Positions 1-7,600 of a stretch of DNA of 21,190 bases are shown in pieces. The DNA is taken from contig CAZOOP010000049.1 of the NCBI GenBank assembly GCA_964581465.1, forward strand, positions 1 to 21,190, given 5' to 3'. Position 1 is the stretch's first letter, and every line of letters begins with the position of its first letter. This DNA comes from WJMB01 sp964581465. Lineage in GTDB: Bacteria > RBG-13-66-14. A program made the translations under genes and the position numbers. The notes beneath the pieces are model-generated. The model saw nothing but the letters and a program-made list of their open reading frames with translations, was not told the DNA's origin and ran no database searches.

Positions 1-120
1 AACGCGCTGAACTACCTCAGGAGCATACTTCGCGCTTGTTGATAATTAGGTGATAGTCCCTTGATTATTAATACCCACTGCGTAATACAAATACTTGGTT
101 TAATCCCGTAATACTATCCC
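1..120. other. AT-rich flank with no recognisable gene
   Basis: This stretch is clearly richer in A and T than the rest of the window and lies just past the stop codon of the YhaM-like gene. TTGATAAT at 39-46 can pair with ATTATTAA at 64-71 (eight pairs, one wobble) across a 17-nt loop. The stem is weak and has no U-tract, so I do not call it a terminator. No coding frame is supported. Confidence 0.5.
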
Positions 121-1095
121 TCAGCTCATCTCGCCCTTCCACAGCGGCGCTTTGCCCAGTTCCCAGGCCGGCGCCGTCCAGGGGCCCGGCCCGGCCTCGG
201 CCACATATCGCCGGAAGATGGACAGCTTGGCGTCGATGTTGTCCAGGTAGTGCAGCACCACGGCCTCCCGGGTCTTGGGCGTGGTGACGGCGCCGTACTC
301 CCGCTCGCCGTGGTGGGAGAGGATCAGGTGGACCAGCATCCGCGCACGCCCGGGGTCGAGTTCGGCCTCGGCTGCGGCGCGCTCGATCATCCGCGCCCCC
401 TGGTAGAGGTGGCCCAGCAGGCGGCCGTCGTCGGTGTAGTCGTAGGGCGGCTCGTCGGTCAGCTCGACCAGCTTGCCCAGGTCGTGGGTCAGCGCCCCGG
501 CCAGCAGCAGGTCGGCGTCGAGCTCTGGATACTTGCGGGCGTAGTACTCGGCGTCGCGGGCGACCATCACGCTGTGCTCCAGCAGCCCGCCCCGGTAGGC
601 CTGATGGATGTTGCGCGCCGCCGGAGCCTTGCGCAGGGTCTCTTCGTGTTCAAGGAAGAGCCCGCGAACGGTCTCGCGCAGCGCTTCGTCGGCCAAACCG
701 TCGATCAACTCGAGGGCCTCGGACCACAGCGCGTCGACGTCGTAGGGCGTGGCGGGAACCATCAGCGCCTCGTCGAAGCCCCGCTCGCGGTCATCCTCGA
801 TCACGGGGCGGATCAGCTCGATGACCAGGCGCAGGCCGTAGACGGCGTGGTTCTCGATCGCCCCGCGCACCGCCACATAAACCACCTCGGGATCGGAGAT
901 GACGCCGTAGGCCGAGTGGTCGCTGAACAGCACACTGTCCACGCTCGCCGTGGCGTCGGCCAGGGTCAGGGTCAGAAAGGGGTCACCGCGCTTGGTCAGC
1001 CGGGTGCCGCGTTGACGCAGCATCAGGAAACCCTGATAGCTGACGGGCTCCCGCCGGGCGCGCTCGAGGACGTCTTCCAGGGGTTCGAGATCCAT
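121..1095 (-). CDS. yhaM: YhaM-like 3'-5' exoribonuclease (OB-fold + HD domain)
   Basis: This 324-residue protein has the layout of the YhaM family: an N-terminal OB-fold nucleic-acid-binding region (about residues 15-105) followed by an HD metal-dependent phosphohydrolase domain (about 155-300). Metal ligands are visible: H174 in LLEHSVMVA, H204-D205 in LTHDLGKL, the histidines of LILSHHGE and the late aspartate of LDNIDAK. Characterised YhaM proteins are cytoplasmic manganese-dependent exonucleases that trim RNA 3' ends and also act on single-stranded DNA. Length is close to the usual 310-330 residues. The ATG at 1095 is preceded by GGAG at five bases. The gene stands alone, divergent from the lipoprotein gene, and the mirror-image element at 1216-1393 is upstream of it. 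Family assignment is secure; the exact substrate is inferred. Confidence 0.85.
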   Translation of the reverse strand: MDLEPLEDVLERARREPVSYQGFLMLRQRGTRLTKRGDPFLTLTLADATASVDSVLFSDHSAYGVISDPEVVYVAVRGAIENHAVYGLRLVIELIRPVIEDDRERGFDEALMVPATPYDVDALWSEALELIDGLADEALRETVRGLFLEHEETLRKAPAARNIHQAYRGGLLEHSVMVARDAEYYARKYPELDADLLLAGALTHDLGKLVELTDEPPYDYTDDGRLLGHLYQGARMIERAAAEAELDPGRARMLVHLILSHHGEREYGAVTTPKTREAVVLHYLDNIDAKLSIFRRYVAEAGPGPWTAPAWELGKAPLWKGEMS

Positions 1096-1120
1096 CGTTT
1101 CTCCAAAATCCTTAGCGTGA

Positions 1121-1150
1121 TTGGCAAACCAACGCCCGTTGGACTATGCT
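1121..1150 (+). promoter_or_regulatory. Predicted promoter with operator-like dyad, lipoprotein gene
   Basis: A -35-like TTGGCA (1121-1126) and a -10-like TATGCT (1145-1150) are 18 bases apart. The spacer contains a perfect dyad, CCAACG (1129-1134) and CGTTGG (1137-1142), a position where a regulator could bind between the two boxes. A transcript from here would start near 1157 and carry a leader of about 290 nt that includes element 1 before the lipoprotein start. Confidence 0.45.
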
Positions 1151-1215
1151 TAGACAATACTCCACGGGTTGAGCAATCGACCGACGTAACTCCGCGATCG
1201 CGCCTGGCGGCGGGA

Positions 1216-1393
1216 GACCTTTGCCGCCGCCCTTTTCGAGGAAACCGCCGGCCCGCCGGCGTCGGCACGTTTCTTGCAGCAGAGCAACTCGCTGATAGTA
1301 CAAAAGTTAGCGGAACTCCGCAAGAAACGTGCCGACGCCTCCCCGTGTGGTTTGACGGCGGGGTTATGGGCGAGGCGACCGGCGGCAAAGGTC
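1216..1393. repeat. Nested inverted-repeat element, copy 1
   Basis: Perfect 20-bp inner arms at 1258-1277 (GGCGTCGGCACGTTTCTTGC) and 1320-1339 enclose a 42-nt loop. Perfect 13-bp outer arms lie at 1216-1228 (GACCTTTGCCGCC) and 1381-1393. Gaps between outer and inner arms are 29 and 41 nt. Copy 2 at 11180-11361 has the same plan and the same orientation on the plus strand, with shared bases flanking the inner arms (GAAACC and CCGGC to the left, CCTCCCCG to the right). Relative to the inner arm of copy 2, base 6 is C here instead of T, and the opposite arm carries G instead of A. The element could be a bidirectional promoter, a cruciform or RNA structure, or a short non-autonomous repeat. Confidence 0.85.
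1320..1339 (-). promoter_or_regulatory. Sigma-54-like -24/-12 promoter facing yhaM-like gene
   Basis: Read on the minus strand, the right inner arm contains CGGCACG-N4-TTGC with GG-N10-GC spacing, one base from the sigma-54 consensus TGGCACG-N4-TTGCA. Taking the last C (1320) as -12 puts the start near 1308, giving a leader of about 213 nt to the ATG at 1095. The mirror arm 1258-1277 carries the same motif facing right (start near 1289), towards the lipoprotein gene. The sigma factor and its activator are not in the window, so use of these sites is inferred. Confidence 0.4.
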
Positions 1394-1443
1394 GTGGGGA
1401 CCCCGACCGCGGCGGAGTGGTCGGCAACATGAAAGGCGGAACC

Positions 1444-2037
1444 ATGCGCAAGAAAGCCCTGTTGATAGTGATGTTCGCCGCGTTGGTGTTGACGGCGTCC
1501 TGCGACCTGTCGGACTACCTGCCTCCGCCACCGCACAGCCTGGGCTGGGCGATGGACCTGGCCGAGGACGTGCGCGACGCGGAGCTGGAGGACGGCGAAC
1601 TGCGTTTGATCCTGGGCGATCGTCTCTCTTCCGGCGGGCAGATCGTCTCGGAGGATGACTCCCACTTCACCTTCTTCTACGGCGACGGCGTAGACGGTCT
1701 CCAAGTGCGGGTGGACTACGGCGGCGAGGCCCGGGGCCACATCCTGCCCGATTCGCCGGGCTGGGGCGACATCCCCGAGTATTCGAGCGCCGGGTCCTGG
1801 ATCACCCGGGGCGACGCCGAGGCGCTCGACGAGGGCCTGGAGGAAACCGACATCGACGTTCGCCGGCTTACGGTCACCGAGGACTTCGCCGACGCCGTCG
1901 ACGGTGTGGAGAACCTGGTCTTCCTGGTCTACTACTCCGAGGACGACGAGGGCGAGCAGACCAAGACGGCGGAGATCTGGCTGGACGCCGACGAGTTGAC
2001 GCTGCTGGACATCGAGGTCTATCCGCCCGAGTCCTGA
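1444..2037 (+). CDS. Small acidic lipoprotein of unknown function
   Basis: The protein (197 residues from this start) begins MRKKALLIV, followed by a hydrophobic stretch ending LVLTASC, a plausible lipobox with the cysteine at residue 19; it should be exported and lipid-anchored. The mature part is strongly acidic, with no domain I recognise. I chose the ATG at 1444 because it starts directly with a charged n-region and has an AGGCGGA-like ribosome site just upstream; an in-frame ATG at 1429 is the alternative and would add five residues. The open frame continues far upstream, but that part is antisense to the yhaM-like gene and is a composition artefact. The 3' end overlaps the convergent mutS stop by 19 bp. 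Confidence 0.75.
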   Translation: MRKKALLIVMFAALVLTASCDLSDYLPPPPHSLGWAMDLAEDVRDAELEDGELRLILGDRLSSGGQIVSEDDSHFTFFYGDGVDGLQVRVDYGGEARGHILPDSPGWGDIPEYSSAGSWITRGDAEALDEGLEETDIDVRRLTVTEDFADAVDGVENLVFLVYYSEDDEGEQTKTAEIWLDADELTLLDIEVYPPES

Positions 2038-4631
2038 TCGCCGTCGCGCTCCAGGCGCAGCCGCCACTGGGCCAAGAGGTTAAGCGCGGCCAGGGGGGTC
2101 AGGGATTCGGGTTCGGCGGTACGCAGCTCGGCGGCCAGCCAACCGTAGTCGGGCTCGTCGTCGTCGGGTTCCGGCGGCGCCAGGGTCAGTTGGGCGGTGG
2201 GGACGCCGAGGCGTTCGTCCTCGAGCTGGCGCAGCAGGGCCCGGGCGCGGCGGATGACCCCCCGGGGCAGTCCGGCCAGGCGGGCGACGTGGACGCCGTA
2301 GCTGGCCTTGGCGCAGCCCGGCTCGACGCGGTGCAGAAAGCGCACCTCGCCGCCGGACTCGCTGACGGCCAGTTGCATATTGAAGGCCCGGGGCAGCTCC
2401 TCGACCAGCCGGGTCAGCTCATGGTAGTGGGTGGCGAAGACGGTGCGCGAACCCAGGGACGCGGCGTTGTGGATGTGCTCGGCCACGGCCCAGGCGATGG
2501 CCACGCCGTCGGAGGTGCCGGTGCCCCGGCCGACCTCGTCGAGGAGCAGCAGGCCGCGCGGTCCGGCGCAGTTGAGGATCCGGGCGGTTTCGGTCATCTC
2601 GACCATGAAGGTCGAGAGCCCCCGGGCGATGTCGTCGGCGGCGCCGACGCGGGTGTAGACGGCGTCGACGAGACCCAGGCGCATCCGTCGGGCCGGGACG
2701 AAGGAGCCCATCTGGGCCAGCACCACGGCCACGCCGAGCTGGCGGATGTAGGTGGACTTGCCGGCCATGTTGGGGCCGGTCAGGAGCATGATCTGGCGCT
2801 CCTCGGAGTCCAGCCGGCAGTCGTTGGGGACGAAGGGGCGTTCGAGGTAGCGCTCGACCAGGGGATGGCGGCCCTCGTCGAGCTCCAGGGAGCGGCCCTC
2901 GTCCAGTTCGGGCCGGCTCCAACCCCAACGCAGGGCGGTCAGGGCCAGGGAGTTCAGCACGTCCAGGCGGGCCAGGGTCCGGGCCAGGGCGGCCAGTTCC
3001 CCGCCGTCGCGGGCCGTCTCGTCGACCAGCCGTTCGTAGATGCGTCCCTCGAGGGCGGCCAGCTCCTCGCGCCCCCGGGTGATCACGGCCTCCTGCTCCT
3101 TGAGGCGCGGGGTGATGTAGCGCTCGGCGGCCACCAGGGTCTGCTTGCGTTGGTAGTCCTCGGGCACCAGCTCGGCCTTGGAGCGCGGCACCTCGATGTA
3201 GTAACCGAAGACCTTGTTGTAGCCCACCTTGAGGCTTTCGATCCCCGAGCGCTCGCGCTCGGTTTTCTGCAGGTCGCGCAGCCAGATCTCGGCGTCCTCG
3301 AGACGGGTCAGGGCCTCGTCGAAGCGCTCGTCCCAGCCCCGGGCGATGACGGCGCCGTCGCCGAGACGTCCCGGTTCCTCTACCAGGGCGCGCTCGAGGC
3401 TCTCCAGGGTGGCCGGGCGTTCGGTCAGCCCGTCGGCGAGGACCGCCCAGTGCGCGCCGTCGCGTTCGGCCAGCCAGCCGGCCAGTTCTGGCAGGCGGCG
3501 CAGTGCGTTGCGGATCAGCACCAGGTCCCGGGGCGGGCAGCGCCGGTGGACCAGGCGGCCCACTGAGCGCTCCAGGTCGCCGACGCCGTCCAGCCCTCGC
3601 TCGAGCAGGGACCGCGAGGCTGCGTCGTCGACCAGCTCGGCCACGGCGTCCTGGCGGTTCTGGATGGGATCGAGGACGGCCGGAGGGGCCAACAGCCAGC
3701 GTCGCAGCAGGCGGCGGCCCATCGGGGTGCGGGTGCGGTCGAGGAGCTCGAGCAGGCTGCGCTTGGAGGAGGAGCGGTCGGCGGCCGAGGAGACCAGCTC
3801 CAGGGTGTCCACGGCGGCGCGGTCGAGGAGCAGGTGTGCCGAGGAATGCAGGGGTCGGGGCGGCTGGAGGCGGACGGGCTCGCCGAGCTGGGTTTCTGCG
3901 AGGTAGGCCAGCACGGCCCCGGCGGCGCTGACGGGCAGGCGGTCGCCGCCGAGGCCGAAGCCGGCCAGGGTGCCCACACCGTAGTGCTCCTTGAGGCGCC
4001 GCTCGGCCTCGGCGGAGCGAAAGTCGTCGTCGAGGCGCCGGGTTACGGCGCCGCCCAGCTCGTCGCGGCGGTGAAGCAGGGACTCGGGCAGGAGCAGCTC
4101 GCGGGGACGCTGGCGCAGAACCTCGGCCCGGGTCTCCCGCCAGGCGTCGGCGCCCTGGAAGGAGGCGTAGAGCAGCTCGCCGGTGGAGAGCTCGCAGAGG
4201 GCCAGTCCGTAGCCGCGCCGGTTGTGGCTCAGGGCGGCCAGCCAGCTCGACTCGCCCGGGGGCAGCAGTTCCTCCTCGTAGAGGGTGCCCTGGGTATAGA
4301 GGCGCACCACGCCACGCTTTACCAGACCCTTGGCCTTGGCCGGATCCTCGAGCTGCTCGGCCAAGGCCACCTTGAAGCCCTGTTCGAGCAGTCGGGGCAG
4401 GTAGGTGTCCAGGGCCTTGACGGGGATTCCGGCCAGGGGGATGGCGTTCTCGCTGCCCTTGTCTCGGCTGGTCAGGGTGATGCCCAGGGCGCGGGCCGCG
4501 GTGACGGCGTCGTCGCCGAAGGTCTCGTAGAAGTCGCCCATGCGGAACAGCAGCAGGTACTCGGGATGCTGTCGCTTGAAGGCGTGGTACTGACGCATCA
4601 TCGGCGTCGTCTTGGGGTCCTTGGCGCTCAT
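2019..4631 (-). CDS. mutS: DNA mismatch repair protein MutS
   Basis: The 870-residue product is a full-length MutS, the ATPase that recognises base mismatches and small loops and recruits MutL. The N-terminal mismatch-binding motif is present (F34 and E36 in GDFYETF). The ATPase has Walker A TGPNMAGKST (K625), Walker B LLLLDEVGRG (D698, E699) and the conserved TVFATHYHEL. The start at 4631 is set by GGGGAG about six bases upstream and by its place one base after the TGA of the preceding gene, which indicates translational coupling; a start at 4670 would add 13 unconserved residues. It is the last gene of the minus-strand operon and has no mutL neighbour here. No terminator separates it from the convergent lipoprotein gene. 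Confidence 0.97.
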   Translation of the reverse strand: MSAKDPKTTPMMRQYHAFKRQHPEYLLLFRMGDFYETFGDDAVTAARALGITLTSRDKGSENAIPLAGIPVKALDTYLPRLLEQGFKVALAEQLEDPAKAKGLVKRGVVRLYTQGTLYEEELLPPGESSWLAALSHNRRGYGLALCELSTGELLYASFQGADAWRETRAEVLRQRPRELLLPESLLHRRDELGGAVTRRLDDDFRSAEAERRLKEHYGVGTLAGFGLGGDRLPVSAAGAVLAYLAETQLGEPVRLQPPRPLHSSAHLLLDRAAVDTLELVSSAADRSSSKRSLLELLDRTRTPMGRRLLRRWLLAPPAVLDPIQNRQDAVAELVDDAASRSLLERGLDGVGDLERSVGRLVHRRCPPRDLVLIRNALRRLPELAGWLAERDGAHWAVLADGLTERPATLESLERALVEEPGRLGDGAVIARGWDERFDEALTRLEDAEIWLRDLQKTERERSGIESLKVGYNKVFGYYIEVPRSKAELVPEDYQRKQTLVAAERYITPRLKEQEAVITRGREELAALEGRIYERLVDETARDGGELAALARTLARLDVLNSLALTALRWGWSRPELDEGRSLELDEGRHPLVERYLERPFVPNDCRLDSEERQIMLLTGPNMAGKSTYIRQLGVAVVLAQMGSFVPARRMRLGLVDAVYTRVGAADDIARGLSTFMVEMTETARILNCAGPRGLLLLDEVGRGTGTSDGVAIAWAVAEHIHNAASLGSRTVFATHYHELTRLVEELPRAFNMQLAVSESGGEVRFLHRVEPGCAKASYGVHVARLAGLPRGVIRRARALLRQLEDERLGVPTAQLTLAPPEPDDDEPDYGWLAAELRTAEPESLTPLAALNLLAQWRLRLERDGDQDSGG

Positions 4632-4632
4632 C

Positions 4633-7600
4633 TCAGGCTCCCCGGCGCAGGGTGTTGTAAGCCTCGCCACGCGTCAGCAGGCGGCGCAGCCCGTCGTCGA
4701 GACCGGCTGCGAAGCCGTTGAGCAGCTCCAGGGCGGCGGCGAAACGCCCACGCTTGCCCGCGGCGTCCCCGTCGCGCCCGGCCAGCAGGCCGTCGAGGAA
4801 GAGGAGCTGCCAAGAGAACAGCGGGGGTGGCTCCCGGTCCAGGGCCTCGTCGATCAATCCTCGCGCGGCGGCGACATCGCCCCCGAGGACCCGGACGGCG
4901 GCGGCCTGCTTGTCGGCCAGGGCGGCGTCGACGACGACGCCGGCCTTGAGAGCCAGCTCCCGGTAGGCCTCGGCCTCCTCGACGGCGTCGCCCCGGCGGG
5001 CGAGGAAGGCGGTCAGGCTGCGCGCTCGCCTGAGCTTGAGCGCCGTCTCCAGGGGCGGCTCGGCGGGCCAACTCAGGCCGCCGAGCAGGGCGCGCCCGCG
5101 GCGGAGCTCCCCGGCGGCGAGGTGGTCCAGGGCCAGCTCGAGGCGGCGGGAAGCCTCGGCGGGCTCGGCGCCAAAAGCCTCGACGTGGAGCTCCCGGGCC
5201 TCGTTGAACAGGTAGAGTTCCCGGCAGACCTCGGCGCGCAGGATCGTCGACTCGGCCGGGCCGAGATCGAGTTCGGCGGCCTCGCCGGGTCGACCCTGGA
5301 TGTAGAGTGCCCGGGCGTATCCGCGACGGGCGCGGGCGGTGAGATCATCCAGGGAGAGCTCCCGGGCGCCGACCAGGGCCAGGTCGTACTCGCGGTTGGC
5401 CTCCCGCCAGTCGCCCTGCAGGGCGGCCAGGCGTCCACGCTCCAGGGCCGTCCCGGCCCCGCCGATGCGGTCGCGTATCCCGGCGCGCCCGGCGGCTATT
5501 CCGGCGTAGAGCCGGCGGGCCTCGTCGAGGCGCCCCAGCTCGGCCAGCACTTCCGCCCAGCGACTCTCGGCCTCGAGGACGCCCAGAGGATCGTCGAGGC
5601 GCCGGAAAAGGCGGCAGGCCTCGGCCAGATGACGTTCGGCCTCGACCAGGCCGCCGCGCTCGCGGCGGTAGCGGGCCAGCTCGGTGAGGGTTCGCGCCAG
5701 GGGTCCTGTCTGCAGGAGCGCCCGCTCGCGCTCCAGGGCGTCCTCCAGGGCGGAGAGAGCGCGCTCGGAGTCGCCCCGGGCGGTGTGGAGCTCGGCCAAG
5801 GCCCGGGCGGCCTCGACGGCCAGGGCGATGTTCTCGTTCTCGGCGGCCCAGGCGGCGGCGCGACGCAGGGGCTTGGCAGCCTCGGCCGTCTCGCCGCGCT
5901 CCAGCAGCAAGCGACCCAGCTTGACGGTGGCCCGGATCGCCGTCGCCCCCTCGGCCTCGGCGGCCCGGGCGAGGCAATCACGGGCCTCGGCGGTTTCTTC
6001 GCGCAGCAGCGCCGCCTCGGCGCGCAGGATCAACCGGCGCGGCTCGGCTTCGTCGCCGCCGGCCTCGCGCAGCCAACGTTCGATCTTGTCCGGCTCGCCG
6101 ATGCGCCGGTGGAGTTCGGCCCGTTCCAGGGCCAGGGCCTCGCGCTGGTCGTCCTCGCCCTCCTCCAGCTCCTCCCAGAGCTGCTGGAGGAGAGCCTCGG
6201 CCTCGCGGCGCTGGGCCGGGCGCTCGGCCAGGATGGCGGCCAGACGGGTGCGCAGGCGGCGGGCGTCGCGGCGGTTGCCGGCCTGCTCGGCGGCGCGGCG
6301 CAGGTAGTCGGCGGCGGCGGTGAAGGAGCCCACGGCGGCGGCCCGCTCCCCGGCCAGCTCCAGGGCGGTGATCCGCTCCACCGGGTCGCCGCAGTTCATG
6401 AAGTGGGCCACGGCCAGGGCGGTCACCCCGCGGTGTTGGCGCTGGTAGAAGCGGGCGGCGTTGAAGTGCAGCTCGCGGCGGCGGGCCGGGTCCAGGGCGC
6501 CGTAGGCCGCCCGCCAGGCGGCCAGGCCGCGGAAGGCGTACTCGCCGCCGCCGCGTTCAAGCAGAGCCGCCCCCTCCAGACGGCCCCGCAGCGCGACGAC
6601 GTCGTCGGTGACGGCGGCCAGGTCGGCGGCGCCGAAGCGCGGCCCGAGCACCGAGACCCGGCTGACGGCCTCGGCCTGGTCCTCGGCGGCGAAGAGTTCG
6701 GCGGCGAGGCGCTCCAGGGGCAATCGAAGCAGCATTCGTGGTTCACGACCGGCCCGGACCAGCATCGCCAGCAGGACCAAGCGCGCCGGCAACAGCTCCG
6801 CGGGCTTGAGCGATGCCAGAGCGTCGGCGGGACCAGCCGTCAGGTCGGCGTACAGATCGGCGGCCTCGTCGGGGGAGAGAGGCGCCAGACGCACCTCGTC
6901 GGCCTCCGGGCCGGCGGGCTTGCGACGGCCGCAAAGCAGCACGGCGATCGGCGGACCCGAGGAAACCAGGGTGCGGATCAGCGCCAGGCTGCCGGCGTCC
7001 AGCCAGTCGGCGTCGTCGACGATCAGGGTCAGCGGGCGGTCGCCCCGGGCACGCAGAGCCGCCAGCAGCAGCTCGGCGGCCATCTGCCCCTTGAGCGCCG
7101 GGGGCAGGCCCCAGAGCGGTTCGGAGAGCTCCCCGGCGGTGAAGCGGGCGATGAAGGGCCGCAGGCGTTCGGCGGCCTCGCCCAAGGCCTCGCGTTGAGC
7201 TCGGGCGGCGCCGGTGCTGGACGGCGGCCCCCAGAGCGCCGGCAGGGTCCGCCGCCACAGGCTGTAGGGATCGTAGGCCCACCAGGGCTGGCAGTGGAAC
7301 AGGAACGCGTCGCCGATCTCGGCGAACAGATCGCGCAGTTCGGCGCAGGCCCGGCTCTTGCCGCCGCCGGGCGGAGCGGTGATCATCCCGATGACGCCGC
7401 GACCCGCCTTGAGCCGGGTGATCCAGTCGTCGGCCCGGGCGAGCATCTCGCCGCAGCCCAACAGAGGTAGGCCGGCCTCCTCACGGGCCGCCGAGGGGGC
7501 GAGGCCCCGCAGCTCGAAGCCGTTGACCTCGCGCCGTCGCGCGACCTCGAACTCGGGCTCCAATCCCGCGGCTGTTTCTTCACGGCAGACCAACTCGCCG

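Larger units (their letters stand above)
1096..1443. other. Divergent intergenic region, yhaM-like / lipoprotein
   Basis: These 348 bases hold a plus-strand sigma-70-type promoter (1121-1150) with a dyad in its spacer and the nested inverted-repeat element 1 (1216-1393). I see no convincing sigma-70 promoter for the minus-strand gene; the leftward arm of the element (1320-1339) is the best candidate. Apparent open frames here read straight through the palindromes and are not credible genes. Confidence 0.55.

Noticed and set aside
39..71. AT-rich hairpin as terminator of the yhaM-like gene
   Set aside because: The stem is all A/T apart from one wobble, the loop is 17 nt and there is no U-run on the minus-strand transcript.
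250..1443. 5' extension of the lipoprotein frame back to position 250
   Set aside because: It is antisense to the yhaM-like gene and reads through the palindromic element; the signal peptide and ribosome site place the start at 1444.
1157..1443. Element 1 as a riboswitch-like leader of the lipoprotein gene
   Set aside because: Copy 2 has the same plus-strand orientation but its downstream gene is on the minus strand, so a sense leader role is not consistent across copies; a bidirectional or DNA-level role fits better.
4612..7470. A 952-codon open frame on the plus strand opposite the ATPase-TPR gene
   Set aside because: It is repetitive in Gly, Gln, Val and Ala, matches no family and is antisense to a gene with clear Walker motifs and TPRs; long antisense frames are expected at this GC content.
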